This document shows positions 47,247 to 57,005 of a stretch of 64,000 nucleotides of DNA, one piece after another. The stretch is from the NCBI GenBank assembly GCA_040756745.1, contig JBFLYO010000003.1, positions 95,246 through 159,245 on the forward strand, written 5' to 3'. Each line of letters opens with the position of its first letter. The stretch's first letter is position 1. The notes beneath the pieces were generated by a model that worked only from the letters and a program-made list of their open reading frames with translations, had not been told where the DNA came from and searched no databases. Position numbers and translations under genes: made by a program. This DNA comes from JBFLYO01 sp040756745 (GTDB lineage: Bacteria; Bacteroidota; Ignavibacteria; UBA10030; UBA6906).

Positions 47247-49133
47247 ATGAACCTGCGTGACGTCACTATGTGTCTGCTCGGCCTCTCCCTGGCCGCATCC
47301 ACCGCTTCGCTCAGCCAGGAACGAGACAGGAGCAAGATCCCCGACAAATACAAGTGGAACCTTGCCGACCTCTACCTCACAGCCGGTGCCTGGAAGAAGG
47401 AGAAGGAGTCGTTCAAGGGGAGGCTCGGCGACATGGACAAGTTCAAGGGTACACTCGCCTCCTCACCCCAGTCTCTCCTCGGCTGCCTGAGCACGGCGAG
47501 CAACCTCTCGCAACAGTTTGCCAAGCTCTACGTCTATGCGTCGCTCTCCTCCGACCTTGACACGCGCGATGCCGCATCGCTCGGTATGGTCCAGGAGATG
47601 GGGCAGCTCGGCGCCGATTTCAACGCGAAGGTGTCGTTCGTTCAGCCGGAAATTCTGCGGATGGAGCGGAGCACGATCGATGCCTTCCTGAAGCAGGAAC
47701 CGAAGCTCGGCGTCTACCGGCATGACTTGGACGACATCCTGCGCCGGAAGGCCCACACGGGGAACGAACGGGAGGAGAAAATCATCGCCGACGCCGGCCT
47801 CATGGCCGACGGGCCGGACAACATCTATGGGATCTTCTCCAATGCAGAGTTCCCGTTCCCGTCCGTGTCGCTCAGCGACGGGAAATCAGTGAAACTGGAT
47901 AAGGCCGCGTTCAACCTGTATCGGGCAGTGCCAGAACGCGCCGACCGTCAGAACGTGTTTGCCACATACTTCGGCAAGCTCAACGAGTTCCGCCGCACCT
48001 TCGGCACGCAGCTCTATGCGCAGGTGAAGAAGGATATGTTCTACATGAAGGCGCGCAACTATGGATCCTGCCTCGAAGCCGCGCTCGACGGCAGTAACAT
48101 TCCAACCGCCGTGTATCGCGGGCTGGTAAAGAATGTCAACGACAACCTCGGGACCTTTCACCGCTATCTCAAGCTACGCCGAAGGATGATGGGGGTGGAC
48201 ACACTGCACTATTACGACCTCTACGCGCCGGTGGTGAAAGGGAAGGATCTGAACTACTCGTACGAGGAAGCCCAGAACCTTATCCTCGTGTCGCTGAAGC
48301 CGCTGGGGAATGACTACATCAAGGTGGCGGAACGCGGGTTCGCCGAGCGCTGGGTGGACGTGTATCCGAACGACGGGAAGCGTGCGGGGGCATACTCGCA
48401 GGGCGCTGCGTATGACGTGCATCCGTACATGCTGCTCAATTACAACGGCAAGTATGACGACATGAGCACGCTGACGCACGAGTTCGGCCACACGATGCAC
48501 AGCTACCTCTCCAACACGAACCAGCCCTATCCGACGTCACAATACTCGGTATTTGTGGCGGAGGTTGCCTCCACGTTCAACGAGGCGCTCCTCATGGACC
48601 ACATGCTGAAGACCATCAAAGACGACGACGTTCGTCTCGCGCTGCTCGGGAACTATCTCGACAACATGAAAGGGACGATCTTCCGCCAGACGCAGTTTGC
48701 TGAGTTTGAGCTGCGCATCCACGAAATGGCCGAACAGGGAGAATCCCTGACGGGTGACGGACTGGACAGACTGTATGCCGAGATCACGAAGAAGTACTAC
48801 GGCCACGACGCCGGGGTCTGCATCGTTGACGACGAGGTCAAGGCGGAGTGGGCGAACGTCCCGCACTTCTATTATAACTTCTACGTTTTCCAATACGCCA
48901 CCTCATTCACAGCGTCTGCGGCGCTCTCCGAGGAGGTGCTGGCAGGGGACAGGCAGGCCACGGAGCGTTACCTGCAGCTCCTGAAGTCTGGCGGCTCAGA
49001 CTACCCGATTGAGCTGCTCAAGCGCGCCGGCGTGGATATGACGACACCGCACCCGTTCGAGCTGACGATGAAGAAGATGAACAGGGTAATGGATGAGATG
49101 GAGCGGATCCTGGATAAACGGAAGCAGAGGTGA
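47247..49133 (+). CDS. pepF: Oligoendopeptidase F-like M3 peptidase with signal peptide
   Basis: A 628-residue protein. The ATG at 47247 is fixed by AGGAG 6 bases before it and by the signal-like start MNLRDVTMCLLGLSLAASTAS. The M3 zinc motif HEFGH is at about 411-415 (STLTHEFGHTMHS), with the third ligand in the following helix (VFVAEVASTFNEALL). The C-terminal Tyr/His-rich region (PHFYYNFYVFQYATS) is typical of PepF. It cleaves short peptides. PepF is usually cytoplasmic; a signal peptide here places it in the periplasm, where it may finish degradation of imported or secreted peptides. Confidence 0.92.
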   Translation: MNLRDVTMCLLGLSLAASTASLSQERDRSKIPDKYKWNLADLYLTAGAWKKEKESFKGRLGDMDKFKGTLASSPQSLLGCLSTASNLSQQFAKLYVYASLSSDLDTRDAASLGMVQEMGQLGADFNAKVSFVQPEILRMERSTIDAFLKQEPKLGVYRHDLDDILRRKAHTGNEREEKIIADAGLMADGPDNIYGIFSNAEFPFPSVSLSDGKSVKLDKAAFNLYRAVPERADRQNVFATYFGKLNEFRRTFGTQLYAQVKKDMFYMKARNYGSCLEAALDGSNIPTAVYRGLVKNVNDNLGTFHRYLKLRRRMMGVDTLHYYDLYAPVVKGKDLNYSYEEAQNLILVSLKPLGNDYIKVAERGFAERWVDVYPNDGKRAGAYSQGAAYDVHPYMLLNYNGKYDDMSTLTHEFGHTMHSYLSNTNQPYPTSQYSVFVAEVASTFNEALLMDHMLKTIKDDDVRLALLGNYLDNMKGTIFRQTQFAEFELRIHEMAEQGESLTGDGLDRLYAEITKKYYGHDAGVCIVDDEVKAEWANVPHFYYNFYVFQYATSFTASAALSEEVLAGDRQATERYLQLLKSGGSDYPIELLKRAGVDMTTPHPFELTMKKMNRVMDEMERILDKRKQR

Positions 49134-49142
49134 TGCTAGGGA

Positions 49143-49300
49143 TGGCGTTGAGAAATCAGTAATCAGAAGTCGGAAATCAGAGAGATGAGGACTGCACGCC
49201 GACTCTCTGAGTACCGATTTCTGATTACTGACTTCTCCAGGAATTCCCGCCGACAGCCCGCTTTCTGACTACTGACTTCTGATTTCTGACTACTCAGGCG
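49143..49300. repeat. Heptamer tract TGAYTWC, partly inverted
   Basis: The left part carries AATCAGTAATCAGAAGTC-type units and the right part the complement TTTCTGATTACTGACTTC, repeated again as CTGACTACTGACTTCTG. The two halves could pair into a long hairpin between the convergent pepF and helical-protein genes. The same unit is at 9465-9500. Confidence 0.6.
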
Positions 49301-50032
49301 CTATTCAAAGATCCGCTGTACCGCCTCATACCTCGCATGCACTTCCTCCACTGCCGCCTTGACGTCTGCGTCGTTCCCGCCGCCTGCGGCGGCGTTCAAC
49401 GCCTTCACCGCCTCGTTCAGCTTCGTGCGGGCGTCGTTGAAGGCGTCCGTTGAAACCTTCAGCCGTGCGGGGAGCACGGCGGCATTAAGTGCGGTCATCT
49501 TCTCCAGAAGCACCTTTGCCGCTGCGGAAATCTTCTCAAGCGAGTAGTTGGGGAGATCGTAGTGATAGAGCGTGTAAAGTGTTGCGTGGAAATCGTCAAG
49601 TTCCTTCAGTACCGGGCGGATGACTCTCACAAGCGCCTCGTACCGTGCATGGAGCTGCTCCGCAGCCTCAAGCAGCCGCTGAGCATTCCCCGCCGCAACC
49701 GCGGCCTCATACGTCCCCGCGGAGGAATCCAGAGCCGCCACACCTTTCTGCCACGCGGCACCCTTCTCGCGCAGGATGCCGGGGAGTTCAGCCGCTGCTA
49801 TTTCCCGTACTCCCTTCCGCACCTCCGGCAGGAGCGACGCAAGCTTCGCCGTATCCTTGTTGGGCCACGCGTCGTGCCAGACGACGAAGATCACGTCGTG
49901 GAACTTCTCAAGCGCAGGGACGCGGGCAGAGGTTTCGGCGGGGGAGGGCGAATGCGTATGTTGCCCAAGTGAGGTGAGGGGGAGCAGGTGACAAGCGAGG
50001 ATTGCAGCGACAAGCGTCGTTTTGGCGCGCAT
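49301..50032 (-). CDS. Exported helical protein with two tandem His-containing repeats
   Basis: A 243-residue protein. The ATG at 50032 is chosen over 50038 and 50074 because AGGAG stands about 7 bases before it. The signal peptide is MRAKTTLVAAILACHLLPL. The mature part is an internal duplication of about 100 residues. Copy 1 begins KFHDVIFVVWHDAWPNKD and ends LHARYEALVRVIRP; copy 2 begins DFHATLYTLYHYDLPNYS and ends VHARYEAVQRIFE. Conserved FHxxxxxxxHxxxPN and HARYEA His residues in all-helical sequence suggest a metal- or haem-binding four-helix bundle, comparable to cytochrome b562. No CxxCH is present. Function unknown. Confidence 0.65.
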   Translation of the reverse strand: MRAKTTLVAAILACHLLPLTSLGQHTHSPSPAETSARVPALEKFHDVIFVVWHDAWPNKDTAKLASLLPEVRKGVREIAAAELPGILREKGAAWQKGVAALDSSAGTYEAAVAAGNAQRLLEAAEQLHARYEALVRVIRPVLKELDDFHATLYTLYHYDLPNYSLEKISAAAKVLLEKMTALNAAVLPARLKVSTDAFNDARTKLNEAVKALNAAAGGGNDADVKAAVEEVHARYEAVQRIFE

Positions 50033-50085
50033 GGACATACTCCTGTGCAATGTGGGGTTCGTGGGGTTTCGCAATAGACCCCCAG

Positions 50086-51075
50086 CTATTTATAGCTACT
50101 CAGCGCCTTCATATAATTCGCCCTCTCAAACGCCGCCGGATCCGCAATCGACTTCTGACTCATGCTTCCTTTCAACTGCTTGACCGATACGTATTCGTTC
50201 TCCAGCATCCATTGATCGAGCTCGGTGAGGACTTCGCGGATGTGCTGTGGGCCGTTCTTGAGGAGGGCCGAGCACATCATCGTCACGTCCGCTCCCGCCA
50301 TGAGCAACTTCAGCACATCCTGCGCCGTGTGAATGCCGCTCGTTGCGGCAAGGCATGCTTTGATGCGCCCGTAGAGGATGGCGATCCAGCGGAGCGGCAA
50401 TCGGAGCGCCTGGGGGGTGCTCAGGTTCACGTTCGGTAAGACTTCGAGCGTCTCAAGATTGATATCCGGCTGATAGAACCTGTTGAAGAGCACAAGCCCG
50501 TTGGCCCCTGCCTTGTCGAGCCGCGCTGCCATGTTGGCCATCGAGCTGAAAAATGGGCTCAGCTTCATTGCCACCGGGATGGTGACGGTTTCCTTGACTG
50601 CGCGGAGCACATCGAGGTACCGGTTCTCGACGTCCGCTCCCGTCAGGGAGGGGTCGGTTGGGATGTAGTAGACGTTCAGCTCGAGCGCATCGGCACCGGC
50701 CTCTTCGATTCTCTTGGCGTACTGTACCCAGCCCCCCGTCGAGATCCCGTTCAGACTCCCGATCACGGGGATTGACAGCGACTGCTTCGCGGCGTGGAGG
50801 AGCTCCACATACTCCTCCGGCCCCAGGTTGTAGTCCCCGGTTTCCGGAAAATAGGTTAGCGCTTCGGCGAAGCTTTCCGTGCCGTAGGAGAGATAGTGGT
50901 TGAGCTCCGCCGCCTCGTGGACGATTTGTTCTTCAAACAGTGAGTACATGACCACCGCCGCCGCGCCATTGTCCTCCAGGCGCTTCATGCCGTCGAGTGT
51001 GTGCGACAGCGGACTGGCGGAGGCGACGACAGGGTTCTTGAGTGTGAGTCCGAGGTACGTCGTTGAGAGATCCAT
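50086..51075 (-). CDS. Dihydroorotate dehydrogenase-like flavoprotein next to PFOR
   Basis: About 329 residues from the ATG at 51075 (MDLSTTYLGLTLKNPVVASA). The barrel resembles class 1 dihydroorotate dehydrogenase, with ALELNVYYIPTD, VAMKLSPFFSS and GIHTAQDVLKLLMAGAD as FMN-binding landmarks. The catalytic base region differs from true PyrD, and no pyrimidine gene is near. In several anaerobes and cyanobacteria a protein of this kind is found next to nifJ; here it starts 38 bases after the PFOR stop. Its physiological reaction is not established. Confidence 0.8.
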   Translation of the reverse strand: MDLSTTYLGLTLKNPVVASASPLSHTLDGMKRLEDNGAAAVVMYSLFEEQIVHEAAELNHYLSYGTESFAEALTYFPETGDYNLGPEEYVELLHAAKQSLSIPVIGSLNGISTGGWVQYAKRIEEAGADALELNVYYIPTDPSLTGADVENRYLDVLRAVKETVTIPVAMKLSPFFSSMANMAARLDKAGANGLVLFNRFYQPDINLETLEVLPNVNLSTPQALRLPLRWIAILYGRIKACLAATSGIHTAQDVLKLLMAGADVTMMCSALLKNGPQHIREVLTELDQWMLENEYVSVKQLKGSMSQKSIADPAAFERANYMKALSSYK

Positions 51076-51113
51076 GGTCAGGCCCTGGTTCAAGAGGTGA
51101 TCGTCCGGTATGT

Positions 51114-54100
51114 CTACTGTTCCGCCGCCGGCTTAGCAGCGACGCTGTCCCCGTTGCGTCCCAGCTCCTCATAGAATTTCCAGCGGTTGCGGACATCCTC
51201 TTCCGCGAGCGCCATCAGCCGTTTCGCCTCCTCCGGGTTGCTCTTCGTCAGCATCTTGTAGCGCGCCTCCATGTAGGCGTATTGCTCGAATTTGATCTTC
51301 GGCGTGCGCGAGTCGAGCTTGAACGGATTCTTCCCCTGCTTCGCGAGGGCCGGGTTGTAGCGGTACAGAGGCCAGTGACCGCTCTCCACTGCGGCCTTCT
51401 GGTTCTGCATTCCGCGGGCCATGTCGATGCCGTGGGCGATGCAGTGGCTGTACGCGATGATGAGTGAGGGACCGTCGTACGCTTCGGCTTCGAGGAATGC
51501 ACGGATCGTCTGCAGGTCGTTCCCCCCCATGGCCACGGTGGCGACGTAGACGTTTCCGTAGGTCATGGCAATCATCCCCAGGTCCTTTTTTGCCAGGGGT
51601 TTTCCTCCCGCGGCAAATTTCGCGACCGCGGAGCGGGGGGTCGACTTCGACATCTGGCCTCCCGTGTTGGAATACACCTCGGTGTCGAGGACCAGGATGT
51701 TTACGTTTCGTCCCGAGGCGAGCACATGGTCCAGTCCGCCGAACCCGATGTCGTACGCCCACCCGTCGCCCCCCATGATCCAGACGCTCTTCTTCACAAG
51801 GTTGTCCGTAATGCTCAGGAGGTTCTTTGCGTCGGGCGAATCCGTGCCTGCAAGCTTGTTCCGCAACTCTTCAACGCGGAGACGCTGTTCATAGATGCCG
51901 GCCTCGTCGTCCTGGGTGGCGGTCAGGATCCCCTGTGCGAGCGATTCGCCGATCGTGTCGGCGAGTTTCTGCACGAGCTCACGCGCCAGCGCGGCGTGCT
52001 TATCGATGGTGAGCCGCATGCCAAGACCGAACTCGGCGTTGTCTTCGAAGAGGGAGTTCGACCATGCCGGTCCCCGGCCGTCGTTGTTTGTCGACCAGGG
52101 CGTCGTCGGCAGGTTGCCTCCGTAGATGGAGGAGCACCCGGTGGCGTTGGCCACGACCATCCTGTCGCCGAACAGTTGGGTCGCGAGCTTGACGTACGGC
52201 GTTTCACCGCAACCCGAACAGGCGCCTGAGTATTCGAACAGTGGTTGTAGGAGTTGCGAACCCTTCACGGAGTCGACCTTCACTTCCCTTCGGTCCATCT
52301 CAGGGATGTTCAGGAAGAAGTCGTAGTTGACCCGTTCCTGTTCGCGGATCGGTGGTTGCGGCATCATATTGATTGCCTTGAGGCGCGTCTCCGACTTATT
52401 CTTCGCGGGGCAGACGTCGACGCACAGCGCGCAACCGGTGCAGTCTTCCGGCGCCACCTGGATCGTATATTTCATCCCCTTGTATTCCGTCCCCTTATAG
52501 TCCATTGTCTTGAACGTGGGGGGAGCTGCCGCCAGATGTTTCGGATCGAACACTTTGATCCTGATGGTGGCGTGCGGGCAGACCAGGGCGCACTTGTTGC
52601 ACTGGATGCAGATGGACTCGTCCCACACCGGAATCTCCAGCGCGATGTTCCGCTTCTCCCACTGTGCTGTGCCGGTGGGAAAGGTGCCGTCCACGGGCAT
52701 CCGGCTGACCGGGAGCTGGTCACCAAAGCCTGCCATGATCCGGGCGGTGACCTCCTTCACGAACTCGGGCGCCCTGTCGGACACGATGGGAGGCATCTCG
52801 ATCGCGCTCGTGGCTCTTACCGGCACCTTGACCTCAAAGAGGTTCGCCAGGGTCTGATCGACCGCCGCGAAGTTTTGCTGAACAACCTGGTCTCCCTTCC
52901 TGCCGTAGGTTTTCTTGATCGAGTTCTTGATTGCTCCAATCGCCTGATCCCGGGGAAGGACGCCGGAGATAGCGAAGAAACAGGTTTGCATGATCGTGTT
53001 TACGCGGGCGCCCATGCCGGTCTGTTGTGCGACCTTGTACCCGTCGATGACATAGAACCGGATCTTCTTGTCAATGATGTGCTGCTGGATGTGGCGCGGG
53101 AGTTTGTCCCACACCGTATCGGGTCCAAAGATGCTGTTGAGCAGGAACGTTGCCCCCGGAACCGCTGCCTTGAGGACATCGAACTTCTCCAGGAAAAACC
53201 ACTGGTGGCACGCAACGAAGTTCGCCCGGTCGACGAGGTACGTGGAATGGATCGGCCGCGGGCCGAACCGGAGATGGGAGGTCGTTGTCGAGCCCGATTT
53301 CTTGGAGTCGTACACGAAATATCCCTGCGCGTAGTTCGGCGTGTCCTCGCCTATGATCTTGATGGAATTCTTGTTGGCGCCGACGGTCCCGTCCGCGCCG
53401 AGGCCGTAGAACACCGCGCGCACGACGTCGTCCCGTTCCGTCGTGAACGTGGGGTCGAAGTCGATGCTCAAATGCGTGACGTCGTCGATGATGCCGACAG
53501 TGTAATGATTCTTGGGTGCGGGCTTCTTCAGCTCATCGAACACTCCTTTCACCATTGCCGGAGTGAATTCCTTTGAGGAGAGTCCGTACCGGCCGCCCGT
53601 GATCAGCGGGAAGGATGCGAAGGGGGCTGACTTCGTTGCAAGGCCTTCGGCGACGGCAGTCACGACGTCCTGATACAGCGGCTCCCCCGCGCTGCCGGGT
53701 TCCTTGGTGCGGTCAAGCACCGTGATCTTTTTCACGGATGCGGGAAGCGCCTTAACGAAATATGAAGAAGCGAAGGGCCTGAAGAGCCGGACCTTGATCA
53801 GGCCGACTTTCTCGCCGCGGAGGTTGAGATGGTCCAAGGCCTCCTGCGCGGCTTCTGCGCCGGAGCCCATGATGACCAGCACACGGTCCGCGTCGGGAGC
53901 TCCGGAATACTCGTAAAGTTGATAGCGCCGGCCGGTGATCCCGGCGAACTTGTCCATCTGCCGCTGGACGATGTCCGGGCACTTCTGGTAGAAGGGATTG
54001 ACGGTTTCACGCCCCTGGAAGTAAACGTCGGGGTTCTGCGCCGATCCGCGCAAGACCGGATGGTCGGACGAGAGGGAACGTCGGCGGTGCGCATGCACGA

Positions 54101-54695
54101 GGTCGTCATCGATCATCGCACGCATGTCGTCGTCGGAGAGCTGTTCGATTTTCATCACCTCGTGCGAGGTCCGAAAGCCGTCGAAGAAATGAAGGAACGG
54201 CACGCGCGCTTCGAGCGTGGCTGCCTGCGCGATCAGTGCTGTGTCCATCACCTCCTGCACAGAGTTCGACGCGATCATTGCGAAACCGGTGGAGCGTGTC
54301 GCCATGACGTCACTGTGGTCGCCGAAGATCGACAGTGCCTGCGCCGCCAGCGATCGGGCCGAGACGTGGAACACGGTGGACGTGAGTTCACCCGCGATTT
54401 TGAACATGTTGGGGATCATCAGCAGGAGGCCCTGCGATGCCGTAAACGTTGTCGCCAGCGCGCCGGTCTGCAGCGCACCGTGGATCGCACCGGCGGCTCC
54501 TCCTTCACTCTGCATCTCGGTGACGGAAGGCACCGTCCCCCAGAGATTCTTCTTTCCCTGCGCCGACCACTCGTCGGCCCACTCGCCCATGTTCGACGAC
54601 GGGGTAATGGGGTAAATCGCGATGACTTCATTCAGCTTGTGTGCGACGTAGGCGGCGGCTTCGTTGCCGTCGATCGTGACCATGTTACGTTCCAT
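51114..54695 (-). CDS. nifJ: Pyruvate:ferredoxin (flavodoxin) oxidoreductase, homodimeric type
   Basis: A 1193-residue single-chain enzyme of full length. Domain order is N-terminal pyruvate/TPP site (AIYPITPSSNMGEWADEW), the gamma and linker domains, and a ferredoxin-like domain with two 4Fe-4S motifs (CIQCNKCALVCPHATIRI, CTGCALCVDVCPAKNK). The C-terminal TPP domain follows (YSGACSGCGETPYVKL, NATGCSSIYGGN, and GGDGWAYDIGFGG with the Mg/TPP Asp). It converts pyruvate and CoA to acetyl-CoA, CO2 and reduced ferredoxin, indicating anaerobic or microaerobic energy metabolism. Its own upstream region (54696-54909) holds the promoter. Confidence 0.96.
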   Translation of the reverse strand: MERNMVTIDGNEAAAYVAHKLNEVIAIYPITPSSNMGEWADEWSAQGKKNLWGTVPSVTEMQSEGGAAGAIHGALQTGALATTFTASQGLLLMIPNMFKIAGELTSTVFHVSARSLAAQALSIFGDHSDVMATRSTGFAMIASNSVQEVMDTALIAQAATLEARVPFLHFFDGFRTSHEVMKIEQLSDDDMRAMIDDDLVHAHRRRSLSSDHPVLRGSAQNPDVYFQGRETVNPFYQKCPDIVQRQMDKFAGITGRRYQLYEYSGAPDADRVLVIMGSGAEAAQEALDHLNLRGEKVGLIKVRLFRPFASSYFVKALPASVKKITVLDRTKEPGSAGEPLYQDVVTAVAEGLATKSAPFASFPLITGGRYGLSSKEFTPAMVKGVFDELKKPAPKNHYTVGIIDDVTHLSIDFDPTFTTERDDVVRAVFYGLGADGTVGANKNSIKIIGEDTPNYAQGYFVYDSKKSGSTTTSHLRFGPRPIHSTYLVDRANFVACHQWFFLEKFDVLKAAVPGATFLLNSIFGPDTVWDKLPRHIQQHIIDKKIRFYVIDGYKVAQQTGMGARVNTIMQTCFFAISGVLPRDQAIGAIKNSIKKTYGRKGDQVVQQNFAAVDQTLANLFEVKVPVRATSAIEMPPIVSDRAPEFVKEVTARIMAGFGDQLPVSRMPVDGTFPTGTAQWEKRNIALEIPVWDESICIQCNKCALVCPHATIRIKVFDPKHLAAAPPTFKTMDYKGTEYKGMKYTIQVAPEDCTGCALCVDVCPAKNKSETRLKAINMMPQPPIREQERVNYDFFLNIPEMDRREVKVDSVKGSQLLQPLFEYSGACSGCGETPYVKLATQLFGDRMVVANATGCSSIYGGNLPTTPWSTNNDGRGPAWSNSLFEDNAEFGLGMRLTIDKHAALARELVQKLADTIGESLAQGILTATQDDEAGIYEQRLRVEELRNKLAGTDSPDAKNLLSITDNLVKKSVWIMGGDGWAYDIGFGGLDHVLASGRNVNILVLDTEVYSNTGGQMSKSTPRSAVAKFAAGGKPLAKKDLGMIAMTYGNVYVATVAMGGNDLQTIRAFLEAEAYDGPSLIIAYSHCIAHGIDMARGMQNQKAAVESGHWPLYRYNPALAKQGKNPFKLDSRTPKIKFEQYAYMEARYKMLTKSNPEEAKRLMALAEEDVRNRWKFYEELGRNGDSVAAKPAAEQ

Positions 54696-54909
54696 CGTAC
54701 TGCCTTATATAATGTAGTGTTGCTTGAGAATTGTCAGGTTTTGCAGGAGGTTAGCCCACCCATTACGGCGAATATCATGCCATCAAGAATCCCCCCAAAA
54801 TGGCGGGAAAGTCACGGCAAGTGGCGCGGCAATTCCAAAAATTGGGAATCCAAGCGCATGATGTGGGAATCCGTGCTCGTTGGATGCAGACGGCGAACAG
54901 AACTGCTGG

Positions 54910-55941
54910 TCAGAGCCGCGGTTGCTGTTGCGTGAGGCAGTGAATGGTGCCGAGCCCCCAGACGAGATCGACGGCGTGAATGCCGACGACGGCCCGGTCA
55001 CGGAACACTTCCGCAAGGAGGCCAAGAGCGATCCGGTCGTTGGGATCGTTGAACGTCGGGACAAGCACCGCCGTGTTGCTGATGAAGAAATTTGCATAAC
55101 TCGCAGGGAGACGGACGCCGTCGAAGACGAGCGGTGCAGGCATCGGGAGCGCGACGACCTCCGGCCGTGAACCGTCCTCCAGGCGCGCGCTGCGGAGGCG
55201 CTCGCGGTTCTCCTGTAGCGGAAGATAGTTGGGGTCGTTCGGATTGTTCTCTTCGCACAACGCGATCGTCGTCCGGTTGACGAACCGCGCGAGATCGTCG
55301 ACGTGTCCGTGTGTGTCGTCTCCTGCGATCCCTTTTCCCAGCCAGAGAATAGTGGTGACGCCAAGCGATTCGCGCATTGTCTGTTCGACCTGCGCGCGCT
55401 CGAGCCCGGGGTTCCGCACCTGCGTTTCCGGGTCGAGGAGACATTCTTCGGTGGAAAGCAATGTGCCGCTCCCGTTCACGTCGATTGCCCCGCCTTCGAG
55501 GACGAACGGCTTGCCGTTTGCTCGGGGCTGAAACAACCGGCAGCGGAGAGCCCTGGCTGCACGCACGGCAACACGTGCATCTTTTTTGCAGTTGATGTAT
55601 TTCGCCCAGCCATTGAACCGGAAAAGGTTGACGGCGATTTCGGGACGGGGTGCGGTGCGGCGGACGAACATCGGCCCGAAATCGCGCGTCCATCCACGGT
55701 CGGTTGGGAACCGGAAGAATTCAACACGCGACATGTCGATGCCGGTCTTCGCCAGCACGCGGCGGGCAGACTGTTCGTGCCTCGCCGACGCGACGATGAT
55801 CCTGACCGTTTCGCCGGGGGCAATGCGGCGGACGATCTCCCCATACACCCAGGGGATGGGTGCGAATTTCCCGGGCCAGTCGCTCGTGTTGTGAGGCCAG
55901 CCGATCCAGGTCGCATCGTGGGGTTCCCACTCGGCCGGCAT
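54910..55941 (-). CDS. aguA: Agmatine deiminase
   Basis: A 343-residue protein by its first ATG (MPAEWEPHDATWIGWPH). The catalytic Cys is near the C-terminus (GLGTIHCLTQQQPRL, Cys337 region) and the active-site His/Asp lie in GDDTHGHVDDLARF; EGGAIDVNGSG is the substrate loop. It hydrolyses agmatine to N-carbamoylputrescine and ammonia. Fourteen in-frame codons upstream (TPSPETPAALGFR) match the usual family N-terminus but have no ATG, GTG or TTG. The frame reaches an ATA at 55983 that overlaps the aguB stop (ATAA). Confidence 0.93.
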   Translation of the reverse strand: MPAEWEPHDATWIGWPHNTSDWPGKFAPIPWVYGEIVRRIAPGETVRIIVASARHEQSARRVLAKTGIDMSRVEFFRFPTDRGWTRDFGPMFVRRTAPRPEIAVNLFRFNGWAKYINCKKDARVAVRAARALRCRLFQPRANGKPFVLEGGAIDVNGSGTLLSTEECLLDPETQVRNPGLERAQVEQTMRESLGVTTILWLGKGIAGDDTHGHVDDLARFVNRTTIALCEENNPNDPNYLPLQENRERLRSARLEDGSRPEVVALPMPAPLVFDGVRLPASYANFFISNTAVLVPTFNDPNDRIALGLLAEVFRDRAVVGIHAVDLVWGLGTIHCLTQQQPRL

Positions 55942-55979
55942 GCGGAAGCCAAGCGCGGCGGGCGTTTCCGGGGAAGGGG

Positions 55980-56891
55980 TTATGGCTGGGGACTCCAGGG
56001 TTCGTCGTTCAGAAAGCGGCGGGTGAGACCGCCATAGGCGTCGATACGCCGGTCACGCAGGAACGGCCAGTTGCGCCGGACATCTTCAATGCGCGCAGCA
56101 TCCACTTCGGCAGTAATAATCTCCTCCTTATCCGTCGAAGCTTCGGCGAGGATCTTCCCCTGGGGATCGGCAATGAAGGAAGACCCCCAGAATTGAATCC
56201 CGGCGCCACCGGAGGGAGGGATCTCGTGGCCGACGCGATTTGCGGCGGCAACATAGATGCCGTTTGCCACCGCATGGCCGCGCTGAACCGTGCGCCACGC
56301 ATCGAGCTGAGCGGCGCCATGCTCGGCTTTCTCGTGAGGATGCCAGCCGATGGCCGTCGGGTAGAACAGCACTTCCGCACCCTGGAGTGCGGTGAGTCGT
56401 GCTGCCTCGGGATACCACTGATCCCAGCAGATGAGCGTGCCGATTCTCCCTTTCGAAGTGGCAATGGCATTGAAGCCGAGATCGCCGGGGGTGAAGTAAA
56501 ATTTCTCGTAATATGCCGGGTCATCGGGGATGTGCATTTTCCGGTAAAACCCGGCGATCGACCCGTCGGCGTCGATGATCGCCGCGCTGTTGTGGAAGAC
56601 GCCGGGTGCCCTCCGTTCGAAGAGCGGGGCGATGATGACTGCGTTGGCCTGTTTCGCCGCCGCGCCGAGCGCTTCGGTGGTTGGTCCGGGGACGGGCTCG
56701 GCCAGGTCGAACAGCGCAGGGTCCTCGTGCTGGCAGAAATAGGGCGATCGAAACAGTTCCGGCAGGCAGACTACTGAGGCGCCGCGACGGGCGGCGTCAT
56801 GGATCATCTCCTGAGCCCGCCGGAGATTCTCCTCCGGGCGTGGAGTGACCGACATCTGAATGAGAGCGACTGTGAACCGGCGTTCCGGCAA
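55980..56891 (-). CDS. aguB: N-carbamoylputrescine amidase (nitrilase superfamily)
   Basis: A 303-residue enzyme with the Glu-Lys-Cys triad Glu45 (VCLPELF), Lys118 (YRKMHIPDD) and Cys155 (LICWDQWYPEAARL). The last motif and GFYRKMHIPDDP are specific for carbamoylputrescine amidases. It releases putrescine, CO2 and NH3 from the AguA product, completing putrescine synthesis from agmatine. It precedes aguA directly (39-base gap to the ATG, or an overlap if the earlier aguA start is used). Confidence 0.93.
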   Translation of the reverse strand: MPERRFTVALIQMSVTPRPEENLRRAQEMIHDAARRGASVVCLPELFRSPYFCQHEDPALFDLAEPVPGPTTEALGAAAKQANAVIIAPLFERRAPGVFHNSAAIIDADGSIAGFYRKMHIPDDPAYYEKFYFTPGDLGFNAIATSKGRIGTLICWDQWYPEAARLTALQGAEVLFYPTAIGWHPHEKAEHGAAQLDAWRTVQRGHAVANGIYVAAANRVGHEIPPSGGAGIQFWGSSFIADPQGKILAEASTDKEEIITAEVDAARIEDVRRNWPFLRDRRIDAYGGLTRRFLNDEPWSPQP

Positions 56892-56971
56892 GGGTGGAAT
56901 CTCAGATTGGGAGGGCGCGTGTTGTGATGCGCAATATATCCGGCAGGGTTCTGAAAATCAAGAAGCGTCCC

Positions 56972-57000
56972 TTGACTCTCCGGCGAAATTCGGGTATGTT
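56972..57000 (+). promoter_or_regulatory. Promoter of the DUF2085 gene, possibly leaderless
   Basis: TTGACT (56972-56977), 17 bases, TATGTT (56995-57000). The predicted transcript start falls at or next to the ATG at 57006, so the mRNA may have almost no 5' leader. Confidence 0.5.
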
Positions 57001-57005
57001 CACGC

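Noticed and set aside
52254..53576. 440-codon plus-strand frame within nifJ
   Set aside because: It is antisense to a full-length PFOR with all cofactor motifs and shows no domain of its own.
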